Shown: positions 20,556 to 31,947 of the stretch, in pieces
How positions within the stretch are numbered: position 1 is the stretch's first letter
Layout: every line of letters starts with the position of its first letter
The notes under the pieces: model-generated
Told to the model about the DNA's origin: nothing
What the model saw: only the letters and a program-made list of their open reading frames with translations
Database searches by the model: none
Position numbers and translations under genes: made by a program
Origin: Mucidula mucida
Taxonomy: Eukaryota; Basidiomycota; Agaricomycetes; Agaricales; Physalacriaceae
NCBI GenBank assembly: GCA_015501055.1
Contig: JADNYV010000075.1
Coordinates: forward strand, 1-64,000
Reading direction: 5' to 3'
Length of the DNA stretch: 64,000 nucleotides

Positions 20556-21010
20556 TGTTATGAATTGCCATATTTTCACACTTTCACATCTTATCATATC
20601 TTATCGGGGGCCTTGTCTTATCAAACCAACGGACTGTTTCATCATCTGTTTCGTCACCGATCATACTCCTGTTCATTACCAAAGCCGTACTCATGTTGGA
20701 CACACGCCTAACACATGGATGACATCATACATGCCGATACCTCATGGATTCCCCATTGTATACACACCACCGACACTCATAGCACACATGGTCGTTTCAG
20801 TATTATTACTTACATGCAGTTACCACTCGTATTTAATGGTTTCACGGACTAGTAGCATACAACACTGGGTCAAGGGCATGGAGTCATCCCTAGCGGAAAC
20901 ACGTATGGACAAGGAGTCCCAAACACAGGCTTACTAGTATATAAGCAGTAGTGTAGTATCATTGTACTTTAGTTCCGATCTCGTTTATACACCTGGCCTA
21001 GCCTAGTCTT
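20556..21010 (+). repeat. 3' LTR of the gypsy element
   Basis: Matches 15206-15660 with about three substitutions (T to C near 20569, and two near 20682-20687). The polypurine tract lies at 20543-20555. Sequence after 21010 (ACGAACGCG...) differs from that after the 5' LTR. Confidence 0.9.
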
Positions 21011-21119
21011 ACGAACGCGAAACGCTTTCTTTCTTAGTTTCTTGCTATGGTACCTGGTTGAGTCTTGAGGCTTAGTCAGTCGCTAACACCAGCAGACCAG
21101 TAGACCAGAACTACACACC

Positions 21120-21352
21120 CTCAAACCAGACTGCCCCCGCTATATGGCAGTTAATGTCCAAACACATATACACACAATCTTGTTGACTGACAGATAGCCC
21201 TTGCTACACAAGCAGCCAAGGTCCAAACATTGCCCTTGCTACACGAGCAGCTAAGGTCCAGAAACAGATTGCTCCATTGCCCCCATCTTATATAGAGAAC
21301 AAGGTCCATACCCATTGCCCCCGCCCCATGTAGGGAACGAGGTCCATAACAG
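21120..21352 (+). repeat. Degenerate ~40-bp tandem repeats
   Basis: About five units of the pattern TTGCCC(C/T)..GC(T)A(C/T).....GGTCCA(A/T)A follow one another, the last ending in GAGGTCCATAACA. The CATAACA end would suit an LTR terminus, but no partner is seen here. The repeats may belong to a second, older retrotransposon cut by the gypsy insertion. Confidence 0.5.
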
Positions 21353-22113
21353 TGTCTGTTGACATTTTTGGAGGGCCCATGATGATGGTGATCATCAATA
21401 GTATTAGCTTATCCCGACCTAAGCCAGGCTTTTGTTAACCGGCTAAGCCAAAATCCGGCAAGCCTTGCACGAAATCTGGGTGCTATGGATTCAGTGTGGA
21501 TTACCTTGAGTAGTCTGAGTTCTTGGCTGGTTGATTCACCAATTGAACTTGTCCTGATGCAGCCAGTCAAGCAGTTTATAACTGTCTGAAGATCTAAACA
21601 TCAGCTCATCAACTACAGGCTGGGTGACTTCCTGTTGTGCCTTGGGAGCACTGAAAGTTCTAGTAGAAGCTACTACTCAGACTTCAACTGTAACCACTCG
21701 CTCAAAAAATGAACGCAGAGGAGGCTAGGTGACTGCAAAGGAGAGTGGGGGAATGAGGTGGGCTGAGCAAGACCTGATCGAACGGAATCCCGTCTGGGAG
21801 TCTCCGAGGCTTGACGAGACTGACAACTATGCCTTAGATCTGCTCGGAATGACAGCATTTCTCTACCGCACGAGAATGACTTTCTGTCGGCCCAATTAGT
21901 TCGGATTCGATGGATGCATTTTGGTTGTTGGATACGTACACCATCATGGATGGATGCGCGGCTGTGTTATAGCGTCAAGCGTTGCGCCAGCTCGATTTTT
22001 TGGCTTTCGATAACAGATCAGGGTGAAGAACGAAGCGAATAATGTGCATTTTATATTGCAAGATACGGCTGGCGCTAAGATACAAAGTGGGGGAAAAAAT
22101 TATGAGCAGAAAT
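21353..22113. other. Unassigned sequence 3' of the SR-protein gene
   Basis: No supportable gene. It probably includes the 3' UTR of the minus-strand SR-protein gene and transposon remains. Confidence 0.35.
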
Positions 22114-23013
22114 TTAATGATCACGGTCATACGGAGGAGGGGTTACAGCACGATCTTCGAGTTTTGGCTTGGGTTCAGCGTACTTGGTGTCCAAGGGAGG
22201 CGTCCTCGCCCTGTCGTCCCTTCGGCGCTCTGGAGTAGGGCTTCGTGGGCGCCTCTCGATGGGGCTCCTGCTCCTCCTGCGTCTCTCTCCTCTATCTCTG
22301 TCCATCCTTTCCGCACGGTCATCGCGCTCTGGTTCGCGTCGGCGAGGGCTTCGGGAACGTTCACGGCCGCGGTCTCGGTCACGGTCTCCGCCACGGTCGC
22401 GGTCATCTCGTCCTCCGCGTGTTGGGGATGGCGGACGTCGGTCAAATCGCCAGACAGAAGACGGAGGATTTTTCGCCCACTGAAAAAGAATTGTCAAATG
22501 GTGAACAAAAACAACAGTGAAAGAAACATACCTGTATGCTGAGTCGTTTTCCTTCAAAGTTTCGTCCATGCCTGACACATGGGTGAGGTTGTCTCAAAGA
22601 GGATTGCGGTGAAAGCATACATCTCGTAGTAGGCGTCCTCTGCATCTCGCTGACTACGGAATTCGACAAAGGCGTAACTGCGGAGTTCGATGCGTTGAGC
22701 GATGTTGTTTCTCGAAATTCGAATGCGACAAAGGAAAGCAGGTAATCGGGTACAACGCAGGCGCGTTAATCGAATCGTTCGGCTCGCCACGACTTGCCGG
22801 GGAGAATATTCGGATTTGACTCACGGATTTGAGACTGCGTGGGGATTGCGCGGAGCGGGGACATCGCATCGTACCAATGGACCGAATCTGTGATTTTTGT
22901 CACTTTTACGCTATTTTCAACGAAATTTGGCTAGCATACCGTTCAAATTCAAAGGCGAGGTCGCGGGCACGAGTGGCGGGGTGGAATCCGCTAACGAACA
23001 GGATGCGAGGCAT
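22114..23013 (-). CDS. SR-type splicing factor (RRM plus RS domain)
   Basis: 199 residues from five exons: 23013-22940, 22887-22825, 22677-22621, 22571-22532 and 22479-22114; all splice sites are GT..AG and the frames join exactly. The N-terminus is an RNA-recognition motif: RILFVSGFHPATRARDL (RNP2 region), FGPLVRCDVPAPRN, and YAFVEFRSQRDAEDAYYEM (RNP1 region), then GRNFEGKRLSIQWAKN. The second half is an Arg/Ser/Asp-rich RS-like domain with RERSRSPRR and RRRRSRSPIE and several SP sites for SRPK/CLK-type kinases. Proteins of this type recruit the spliceosome and shuttle mRNA. It is likely an essential nuclear factor, similar in layout to yeast Srp/Npl3-type or animal SRSF proteins. Confidence 0.85.
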
Positions 23014-23311
23014 CGTCGCGATGGTGGTGGTCGGCAGTCAAGTCGCGAAGACAAAGAAAATTGCAAGTCCGCCATTAGGTCCGATGTTTGTCCCTGCTTG
23101 GCATGTGGCGTATCATCACGATTACCTCCAACTTCCGCCCACCACCGGTTCTTTGGGCCATTCGGCTGTTTTGAAAACAACAACCGCCTTGCTATATGAA
23201 ATGTCACTTGAGCTCTGATCGTGTATGCTCGCACTTCTCGGACTTCTGCCGAATTCGTCTCCATAGACAAGTCGAAGTGATTCCATCTTTACACTATTCT
23301 CACTGAATTAG
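23014..23311. other. Upstream region of the SR-protein gene
   Basis: About 300 bases between the SR-protein start codon and the hAT-type MITE. It must contain the SR promoter; no clear motif is seen. Confidence 0.4.
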
Positions 23312-23319
23312 AATTGTCC

Positions 23320-23877
23320 TAGTGTTGCCGCGAGTTCGAGGAAGCTCAAGCACTGACCTTGACTCGACTCAACTCAAGGCCTAATTAGGAAGCGAGGCAA
23401 ACTCGACTCGACTCGATGTCCGCTTTGGGATACTACCATCAATCGTGGTAAGCATGGGTAGCCAGAGCAAAATATGTGTCTGTATGTAGATTCTGGAGCA
23501 CTTTGAGTAGGAAAACATTTGAGATTGATACCTAGTACTGTTTGGATGACGAGTCGCTCTTCAACGGATTCAAAATCTGCATTTTTTACGGAGCTCTGCA
23601 ACTAGAGAGCCTGAATCATCATCCTTTCAAGTTTTTCTTCGTAGTGGAGCACTCAGGTGAGCTCAGTTTCTGTCTGTGGCCGGTCTACACTGTTCTATGT
23701 CGCCAAAATGTCGAAAGTACATGAATTGTCACTACCATGCCGTTGCGTGCCGTTGACCATTTTAGGCAGCACCTTGAGCAATCTCGAGCCATCCCTGAAC
23801 TCGACTCAAGCGCTCGAGTTGAGCCAACTCCGGTCCGCTTCCTTGAGGAGAACTCGACTCACCTCGCGGCAACACTA
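23320..23877 (+). mobile_element. hAT-type MITE with 8-bp target-site duplication
   Basis: Terminal inverted repeats TAGTGTTGCCGCGAG (from 23320) and CTCGCGGCAACACTA (to 23877) match perfectly over 15 bp. The direct repeat AATTGTCC flanks both ends exactly (23312-23319 and 23878-23885), the 8-bp duplication of the hAT superfamily. The 558-bp body has CTCGACTCAAG-like degenerate repeats near both ends and no transposase frame, so it is a non-autonomous element needing a hAT transposase elsewhere. Confidence 0.85.
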
Positions 23878-24154
23878 AATTGTCCACTGCTCTTACATGT
23901 CGGTGATGTACGGCTTGATTCTTTCCTTGTGACGGCATCAATGGATGTACGACATTGTGCATCAAGCATTGCCATCTGATGTTACTGTTCGCATATCACA
24001 AGATTTTGGATGGACCCGGTGCTGCCGAAAGGGCGTCCATCCGAGTCTGTTTAGCAGTCACCTGGCCCTCCAGAACGATAGGCTTGATATACTTCGAAAA
24101 GGATATACGCACAGCCTGGGCCCTGAGCACTGAAGTCGTAACTAATGGCTTGGG

Positions 24155-26498
24155 ATGACTCTGCAGTGCACCCGTACCGCTCGACTAGGTGCTCGTTCCC
24201 CAGTGCGCTCCATAAAATCAGGATCAGCATTCATTCATTCATCATACCTCCCATCTTGCCATCACGTTCATCAGGTCCGCTCTGGATCGAAGACTATAAA
24301 GCTCGTTCTCACCGGCCTCGGCGTTTTCACTTATCTTCTCGCCATCATGACCTCCCCTATCAATGACCTCTTCAGTGACCTTCAGTCTACTCTCACAGAA
24401 GGAAGCATCTCAAGAGACCCAAAAGATCTGACGTCCTATGCCCATTCCAAGTATCCTCAGTTCAAAGGTATGTCGAGTTAGTGACGATCCCATTCAAAGC
24501 TCGTTCTGACGTTGACCGAAGGAAGTCCGCACAGTGTGGTGGTACACGCCCAATCTACTGCAGACGTCGTCGAGGTTGTGAAGTTGGCAAACAAACATCG
24601 TGTGCCCATTGTTGCGTATTCTGGCGGGACCAGTCTCGAAGGGAATCTTTCCGGGGTGAGTGTTCGTCCGACACCGGAAACGCACTAACACCTACCCCCA
24701 CATAGACAGGCGAAGGCGGAAGTATATGCTTGGACTTGTCAGGCATGAACAAAATCATACAGATTAACGGTTCGCTCAGCCGAATGCGAAAGTCAGGCCT
24801 ACCTACTGATCATGCACGCAGAGGAGGACTCTGATGTCGTATGCGAGGCCGGGGTTATGTGGAACGTACTCAACGCGACGCTGAAAGAGAAATGTGCTCA
24901 TTATCCGCAACCTTTGTCTTTCACGACTAATTGTACATATTCTTTCGTTAGGTATTCCTCTATTCTTTCCGGTGAGTAGGATCTTCTTCCGAATACTACT
25001 CGACGTGACGAGATCTCAACGTTCAGCTGGACCCCGCTCCGGGAGCAACTATCGGTGGTATGATCGCACAAGGATGTTCAGGGAGTGAGTTTGTTGTGTT
25101 CAGTTCAATTATCATCTTGCTCACTTCCGTGCAGCAAACGCGGTATGACAATTTGACCTCGTACAACTAGACATATCTCAAAGTGCCTCACGTTCCATTA
25201 GGTTCGATATGGCACAGCGAGAGGCGAGTATATTCTGAACCTGGTGCGTTACACGTTGAACTCGTTTTCTTCTTCTCAAGTCCTTCCTTAGACTGCCGTC
25301 CTTGCATCGGGAGAAGTCATCAAGACCAGACAACGCGCACGAAAATCTTCTGCCGGGTTCGACCTGACAAAACTGTTCATCGGAGCCGAAGGAACGCTTG
25401 GTATTGTGACTGAAGGTACATTTGTTCCTCGTTCATCGAAGCGAGCTATGATAAATGTTGCTTCAGCAACGCTGCGCCTTGCACCCGTCCTCCCGATATC
25501 AGTAGCCGTCGTGTCATTCCCCAACGTTCACAGTGCAACGTCGGCAGTAACAGACATCCTGAAGCTCGGGGCATCCATCCGTACGTTGCTTACTCGCTCA
25601 AGCGCGCCGTCGCATGTTCATTCTCCCCGTAGAGTGTGCTGAAATCATAGATGATATCGGAATACGCGCCATGAACAAGTATGGGAAATCAACCACCAAG
25701 TGGCAAGAAGTGGATACGATATTTCTCAAGTATCAGGGATCTGCCGCCGTGATGCTGGATTCGTCCAAGATGGTCGAGGGCGTGATAGCTAACCACGGCG
25801 GGTACAGTTATCATTACATTCAAGACGAGGCACAGGCGCAAGTTCTCTGGGATGATCGGAAGAATGGACTGTTTGGAGTGTTGCAGTCAAATCCAGGAAA
25901 GAAAGGATTTATTACGGACGTCTGGTACGAGCATTTTCCCACTATCAATCCAGGTTGTCTCACTGCGCGATAGTGTCCCGGTTTCTCGTCTTCCTGATAT
26001 CATTACCTGGTGTAAAAACGAGTGCATGCAGAAGGGTCTTATTGCCCCGATGACTGGTCATGTCGGCGATGGTATGTCTTCAGTTGAGCCTCCCCTTGCC
26101 AATGCTGAGATCGAAACAGGAAATTTCCATGCCTTCATTTTGTACGGAAACGAAGATGAATTCAAAGCCGCCCAAGAAATCGTCGACAGCATGAATCGCA
26201 AGGCTATCGAACTCGACGGTACTTGTACGCGCTCCATGCTTATGCTCCTTCCTCACCGGCTGACAATGGATTGGAATGCTAGGCACGGGTGAACATGGTG
26301 TCGGACTCGGAAAGAAGATGTATCTCACCGAAGAGCTTGGAGAGGGTACCGTGGCTCTTATGAAAACGATCAAAGCAGCGTTAGATCCACTCAATTTGCT
26401 GAATCCGGGAAAAGTGAGTTTGTCCCTCAATCCGGTAATCGTAGGCTTACGTTGGAGTGCAGCTCTATCCGGATGGCGTGCCACGCCCGAGCTTATAG
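24155..26498 (+). CDS. DLD1: Mitochondrial D-lactate dehydrogenase (cytochrome), FAD type
   Basis: Oxidises D-lactate to pyruvate and passes electrons to cytochrome c. The ATG at 24155 starts a basic, Ser/Arg-rich leader with a hydrophobic segment ([16 protein letters not shown]), fitting mitochondrial import with membrane anchoring. The FAD-binding PCMH domain follows in many short exons: [73 protein letters not shown], and [19 protein letters not shown]. The FAD-oxidase C-terminal domain has GHVGDGNFHAFI and [14 protein letters not shown], the His-rich substrate region, and ends [15 protein letters not shown]. Every splice I joined keeps frame; one donor (GTTCGC near 24771) is weak. No lesions are seen. 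Confidence 0.88.
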
Positions 26499-26699
26499 CG
26501 ATGGACGGTACTTCTACCTAATACTCTCTGTCAATGAATACATCGTGTACATTTTCTTGCATGTCGGCCCGCTATCAGTCCCGCAGAATCCCTGTTACAG
26601 TGCGTTCGAAATGATCGATAAGAAGTTGATTTGCAGCTTGCCGGGACGCGGTAAGGGTAAGTAAATCAGTCCTCATGATTCGTACTAGTTATAAGTGTT

Positions 26700-28170
26700 C
26701 TAAAGATTTGACGTGAAGCTGTTATCGAAGAATTCAGGAGCATCCGAAACTAATTCGACATGAAATACAGAACGTCGGCGCAGAGCAGTCAAGCTCGTCT
26801 CCAGCCAGCTGGGCCAGGACTTGTAGAGAACACAAAATGTTTTCAACCTTCTCGTTGTATGCCTTTTCTCTAGAATATCAATGAAGGCGGACCAGGAAGG
26901 TATGTGACGCCCATATGGACTCAGTTCCTTAGGAAGTACAATGATGAGGGTTGATAGACGAGGCAGAATGCTCGTAAAGGCAACCTCGGGGGAGGATATG
27001 GCCCGACAAGAGGATTTAGAATCTTGAAGGTCAATGCTGAGATATACAAGAGTTTCCAAGCATTGTAGACCAAGGCATTCAAGAAAATAGTGATGGCCCA
27101 GGGGCCAGGATCAGTGTGGTGAGGCTGCACAACAATCTTTGGATAAAGGATGAAATGGCCGAACCCACCACAGCTGGATCCTCCCTACTACCTCTTATGC
27201 CTAATGTAGTCAATGCGGGTAGCACCAACCTGTTTAAGACAACGGTATCACCACAAATCTCGAACTGCTTGAGGTGGGAGTTATGTATAAGGAGAGGAGG
27301 AGACTCAACATCTGAAGAGGAGCTATCATGGACCTCGATTTCGCAGGCAGTGAGGGATGGGGAAAGTGACTCAGAAAGAGGGTTCAGCTCGGATACCGTC
27401 AGCCGCGCACTGTAGTGCGTGGTGTGTTCCAATGAAGGCAGTGAAAGTCTCGGGGAGGTCCAAACACGCCTGAGCCGTGTGGCTCGGAGAAATACGGTAC
27501 AGTCACCTTGGCTTTTGATGATGTACAACTCTTCCAACTGCTGAATACTTCCCGGTAAGGAAGAGAGGCGCGAGGCGAAGCTGGAGTCGATGTCCATCAC
27601 ATAAAGAAGCCTCCATCGGTGATATTCCCCCAATAAGTCGTATACCGGCGCGTGATACTTTCCTTCGAGCACGACTGAGAGAGGGTGTTGCCCAGATCGA
27701 CGTAGGTACTCCTGCATGATCTCAATCACGGTGTCGCGTGTACCTTGTGCGGCGAAGTAATACACCGACGCCCACAAGCTGTGACGGAGAGAACAATATC
27801 CCGCCATGAGCGACAGACTTGACCGAGAGTCCACGGAGGCTTTCCTACATCCGTAGAGGCATATTTTTCCTTTGACATGTGTTCGAAAATGGAGAGCAAC
27901 GTCGCGCGGGAGGCTGCGAATGGGAGCGAATGCAGAGCGGTAGATGGAGAGGTTTTCTGGAAGCATTGCAGTGTGCTTGTAAACGAGCTATGTGTTCCTC
28001 GGCAAGTGTGATTTCACGCGACAAACGGAGGCGGCATCCGCAATCCAAACACAATCGTCAGGACAAAGCGGTTTCTGCACGAAGAATGGAATAGAGGGAT
28101 GCCAGGCTCTCCTCGTCGCATTGATGCAAGGAATACTGTAGGAAGGACTGTAGGCATTCCTAGATGCCAT
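26700..28170 (-). pseudogene. F-box-like protein relic with several frameshifts
   Basis: The pieces of an Agaricomycete F-box-like protein lie in order but in changing frames: a start near 28170, a heptad stretch ITLAEEHIARLQAHC, the F-box-like part APIRSLPRDVAL then IFEHMSKEKYAS, then PPWTLGQVCRSWRDIVLSV, then a long leucine-rich region (27750 to 27080) and a C-terminal part ending at 26700. At least four shifts are needed between 28060 and 27760, with no introns to explain them. The last 1.1 kb is almost clean. Such genes occur in large, fast-turning families, so loss of one copy is unremarkable. Confidence 0.6.
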
Positions 28171-29372
28171 TCTATAAGTCGTTTAAACGTTGCTTCCAGC
28201 AGAAACTCACGTTTAGTACGTACCAGAAACAACCGTATGATTGTGGGTGAATCGACCTTTGTCTTGGGTATCGCGTGAAGACTTGGGGAAGAGAGATCGC
28301 TGCATCTCGATGGTTGGAGGCACGTGGGAATTTGGGCTTCCGACGCTCGTCTCTCTGCCATCACAGCTCAAAAGTCCATCGACCAAGGACTCAGTGATTT
28401 CACGGCTGGTACTCCTCAGTCTGGCTATTCATACGCGAACTCACCTTTGCGGAAGAATATACAACTCGCTTTTGCGATGCTGTTACACAATGACTCGCAC
28501 TGTACTGCGCGACGTCTTGTTGTCCATTTTTTACATACATTCTCTGAGGATTACTTGACTATGGGCGTAGAAAAGCCTCCCTGACCCTGTGCAAGCCGTC
28601 TTCGTAAGTCCGCTCATGGCGCGACATTTGGGTGGCCGCTAGCAGCTTAAGGTGGGTGACACTGACAGTGAAGAACATTCGAATTGGCAGTTCATTTTCC
28701 GACTCCGGCATTGAAAGATCGACAGTTATGTTGATCCATTCTTGATCGATGACACTTGTTCCACTACCATCATGACCTCCTGGAATCTATACGCCAAGGC
28801 CCAGATGGACAAGCCGGCTCCTCCAACTCTTCGCATGCAACACACGTTTCATGCTCATCTTGTCCCTCGCGACATTGATATCTATACAGTTATGTACATC
28901 ATGACACGGCATGATGTACACGATTGATTGAGCGCCATTCGCCTGCCCGCGTATTCTCGGAGTTGCGGTACAGGCCTTTTCCGACTACGGTTGCAAGGCC
29001 GGAAGCCTCGACACGTCCCATCAAATTTGGACGCAACTGTGGCGAATCAGTTTTCTCGGCGCGCGATAGTGATGTGATCTAGGACGCATCCATATATACC
29101 TCACAACGGATTGTATCGCCGTTTCCTGTTGCCTTCGTCTCCTGCGAGCAGGTTCTTCTTTCCTTCCTTTCTTCTGCGACACCCTTACCCCTTCGTTCTT
29201 TCAAATGGCACAAGGCGAGTGCTTCGCCTCCCAAATGCAAGCTCTGAATGTGAACTCCATATAGATGCCCTCGTTTCTCTTTTTGTTACTATGCACACCT
29301 TTGGCTGGATAGGCTCCTCCTCCTCCTCTTCACCGTCATCTATTCTTCAACCGTGAACCGCCACTGACATGG
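28171..29372. other. Intergenic, no supported gene
   Basis: About 1.2 kb. Plus-strand ORFs at 28324 and 28742 have no recognisable domain and no homology I can name. The 3' part is the upstream region of the membrane-protein gene. Confidence 0.35.
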
Positions 29373-30494
29373 ATGAACCTCAACTTCAGCTGGATTCTCG
29401 CATGCTTTGCTGCTGCTCTCTTGTAAGTATTGGTTCCTGAATATCATTCAATCGATCGTTCCCTGACCGAATGGACATCGACAACCACGATTGATGCTAA
29501 CACGCGATCTTAGGCTCACGTCCGGGCAACTGTTCAAGGATACGCCGAATTCTAGTATCTGCCTCATCCAGTCGTCGACGATGTTGGCTGTGCCTTCTCT
29601 GTATGTGGGATGTTAGACTTGTTCAGGACAAGATTCTGAAAGACGAAGAACAGAACCGCTGGGACGACGCTTTCGTTCGTTACTTATGTGAGTATTCGGG
29701 GATGCTGGCATGATTGATCTCTCTGAAACCCTCTGCAGCTATGGATAGAAATTAAATATCGCGCGCAAGATCGTAAAGCGGCTACTTCGCTTCAGTGGGA
29801 TACTGCGGTGTGTTATATTCCTTTCACATCTGGTTACACATCAGCTCATGTTCTTCAGCTTGCGTTAATGCCATTCATAGCTCCCTTCGTCTTCTTGGTT
29901 ATCGGTTTCACTGTAAGTCACCCGCATACATGCCGTCTGTCCGACTGTAGTAATCTTGATGCAGAATGGTTATCAATACCCCTCGTCGGTGATACTCGCC
30001 CCCTCAAAGATGGCGTGCGTCAACACCAATATGACCACCGTGTAAGGGCCTCCACTCGAATACCTGTACCCACTGTTGAACTGACTCTTATCAGCTCTCA
30101 AGTAACTATCGCCTACTGCACCGTCCTTATGGTCCCAACTGTGGTTCTCTCGGTTCTTGTTTCTCTCGAGGTATACAAGCATTGGAAAGAAACGGTGGCC
30201 AAGATGATCAGGCTTGCTGTCTTTATGTTCTTCAGCCTCATTGCTGTCGTGTTCGTTGTCTTTTTCTATCCAGTTTATTGGTATTCATCGAATCCTAGCA
30301 TCAACGTCGTCGTTGCATCAGGGGCAAACTTTGGTACGGTCTACGGTCTACCAAACATTCTCGTAAGCCTCACACCGGTTTCGTACGTGCTGGTCTTTGC
30401 GACACAAAGGGATATCATTTCAGCGTGGATGTTCTGCAGACGAAGGAATCGTGCGCAGCCGGTTGAAAAGAGTCCAACGATCGACATTGTATAA
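29373..30494 (+). CDS. Multi-pass membrane protein (fungal receptor-like family)
   Basis: An ATG at 29373 begins a signal-like hydrophobic stretch (NFSWILACFAAALL). Spliced exons then give NSSICLIQSSTMLAVPSL, LSFVTYLWIEIKYR, LMPFIAPFVFLVIGFT, NGYQYPSSVILAPSK, VTIAYCTVLMVPTVVLSVLV, a basic loop VYKHWKETVAKMIR, FMFFSLIAVVFVVFFYP and a final segment around LPNILVSLTPVSYVLVFAT. That makes about seven membrane segments and a short basic cytosolic tail. The gene has six or seven small introns. The pattern matches uncharacterised seven-TM proteins common in Agaricomycetes, sometimes compared with G-protein-coupled receptors; ligand and role are unknown. A second ATG at 29369 opens a competing frame. 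Confidence 0.7.
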
Positions 30495-31282
30495 CTGTTC
30501 ACCTTGCTTGTCGAGGTCCTTCGAAAATAAAAACTGATTTGTGTATAAGTAGTACTTATCATGGGCAATACCGGAATTTCCGATCAGCATCTACTGATCA
30601 AGAGCACTCACAGGTTTACCACCTCTACCTCACATTTACGCCAGCTCGATGTGCATATCCATGATGTGTACGATTGCAAGCCACAATGCTCCGTTCTCGC
30701 GGACTCCCCGCTCTTCCTCTCCGTGTATTATGCCAAGTTCAATCCGGTGTTTCAACCTGCCATCTTTTCCCCAATAACAATGAGAGTCCGAGCAATGCCC
30801 TACAATCATACAACTAACAAAGACAGCGAATACTGATCGATAACCACGTTGAAGGGGAGATCACCAGTGAGATCAGTAACAACATTGGGGCTCGCGCTAC
30901 AGATAGAAGGTGGCGCGACCCATACACCACGCACGCTGCCGGCGCCTAGTTCATCCATGAACTTGAAGGGAAAATTCCCCCGTATGTTACTTGAAAAACC
31001 TCAATGCAAGCTGATTAGCACCAGTACGCGGGTGCGGAGCTACAACGGTCTCCTCAATTATCTCTATGTCCCGACCAATATACGTTTGTAAGTCAAGCTA
31101 TGTGTAAATAGATTCTAGGGCCGGCCCTCCAATCATCAGCTCAAGTTACTCTCGGAATTCGGAAAACATTCACATTTGCAGAAAATTAGAAAGATCCGAG
31201 AGAGCCGCAGAGGCACTGCCACTAGGTCAACCGATGAAGATTAGGAATAGCAAATGTAGGCTTACTCGACACCCAAGGCTCG
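30495..31282. other. Intergenic, no supported gene
   Basis: Short ORFs at 30561 and 30849 have no domain. Nothing else seen. Confidence 0.35.
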
Positions 31283-31589
31283 TTAGACAGGAGCGCGCTC
31301 AACCGGGAGAGCATCGGTTTCGGGCTCAACAAACCAAGGCGGTCCTCGACGCGTCAGTGTTATGCAGGAGTCCTTTACCGTGGACGCGACCTGTTGATGG
31401 AAGTCGTTGATGTCAGGTGAGCTGGAGGAGCGAATATGCAGCAATCACCTCGCAATTACGCTTGTCAGTGCCTAAAGAGATATGAGTGACTCGTCAGCAA
31501 CAACAATAGGACGAGAGCTGACTGATAGGTGTGCTGAAAGCAGAGAGCGCGAGAGAAACAAAGAAGAACAGGCGTAAGATAGCAGCCAT
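31283..31589 (-). CDS. Small secreted protein candidate
   Basis: An ATG at 31589 opens a classic signal peptide (ILRLFFFVSLALSAFSTPI). Downstream, exon pieces spliced by GT..AG give ALTSVIASSPDINDFHQQ, then VKDSCITLTRRGPPWFVEP and an end at TAA 31285-31283. The mature part would be about 50-60 residues with few cysteines, so it is not a hydrophobin. The exon 1 junction is unresolved: the best donor (GTCAGC) is one phase off. A TATATAA box lies about 60 bases upstream of the ATG and the leader is CAACAACTACCAACATC, typical of strongly expressed fungal genes. It may be an effector-like or cell-wall protein; the function is unknown. Confidence 0.45.
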
Positions 31590-31643
31590 TGCGAAACGAT
31601 GTTGGTAGTTGTTGTGTTGAAGATATCTCCAGGCAGTCAAAGC

Positions 31644-31656
31644 TATTATATAGTAC
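31644..31656 (-). promoter_or_regulatory. TATA box of the small secreted protein gene
   Basis: On the minus strand CTATATAATAG lies about 60 bases before the ATG at 31589 and is followed by a pyrimidine- and CAA-rich leader. Confidence 0.45.
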
Positions 31657-31947
31657 CGTAGAGGAGGTCTATGCCATAGATGTGGGGCCTGGGTCGGGAA
31701 ATGATAGCAAGCCGCGCCGCTGGTGTATCTGCCATAACTGCACGGGCTGTTGGGCAGAGCAAGTTTCAACATCCCACCCCGGGGATCCGCGGGAGAGGAC
31801 GCTACGAGTATGAGAATCAAGATTGTCTAGGGTCCGTTACAGAGCCTATTCTTCAGTGGTTTGAAGGTAAACACTTTAGACCTGAAGCTTGAAGGTGGGA
31901 GCAGAACAGGCACGTGGGAAAATTCCGGTTGCACCGAAACCACCATC

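Larger units (their letters stand above)
15206..21010 (+). mobile_element. Ty3/gypsy chromovirus-type LTR retrotransposon
   Basis: A 5.8-kb element with LTR, gag, protease, reverse transcriptase/RNase H, integrase with chromodomain, polypurine tract and LTR, in gypsy order. Near-identical LTRs indicate a young insertion. No 4-6 bp target duplication is visible: CCAGC precedes and ACGAA follows. The pol frame is broken in at least three places, so this copy cannot be autonomous as written. Confidence 0.9.

Noticed and set aside
22169..22483. Plus-strand Ser/Arg/Leu-rich ORFs near 22170-22520
   Set aside because: Antisense reading of the RS domain of the SR protein.
22114..23013. Possibility that the RRM gene starts at the ORF near 22578
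   Set aside because: The upstream exons splice exactly in frame and supply RNP2 and RNP1, so the start at 23013 is far better.
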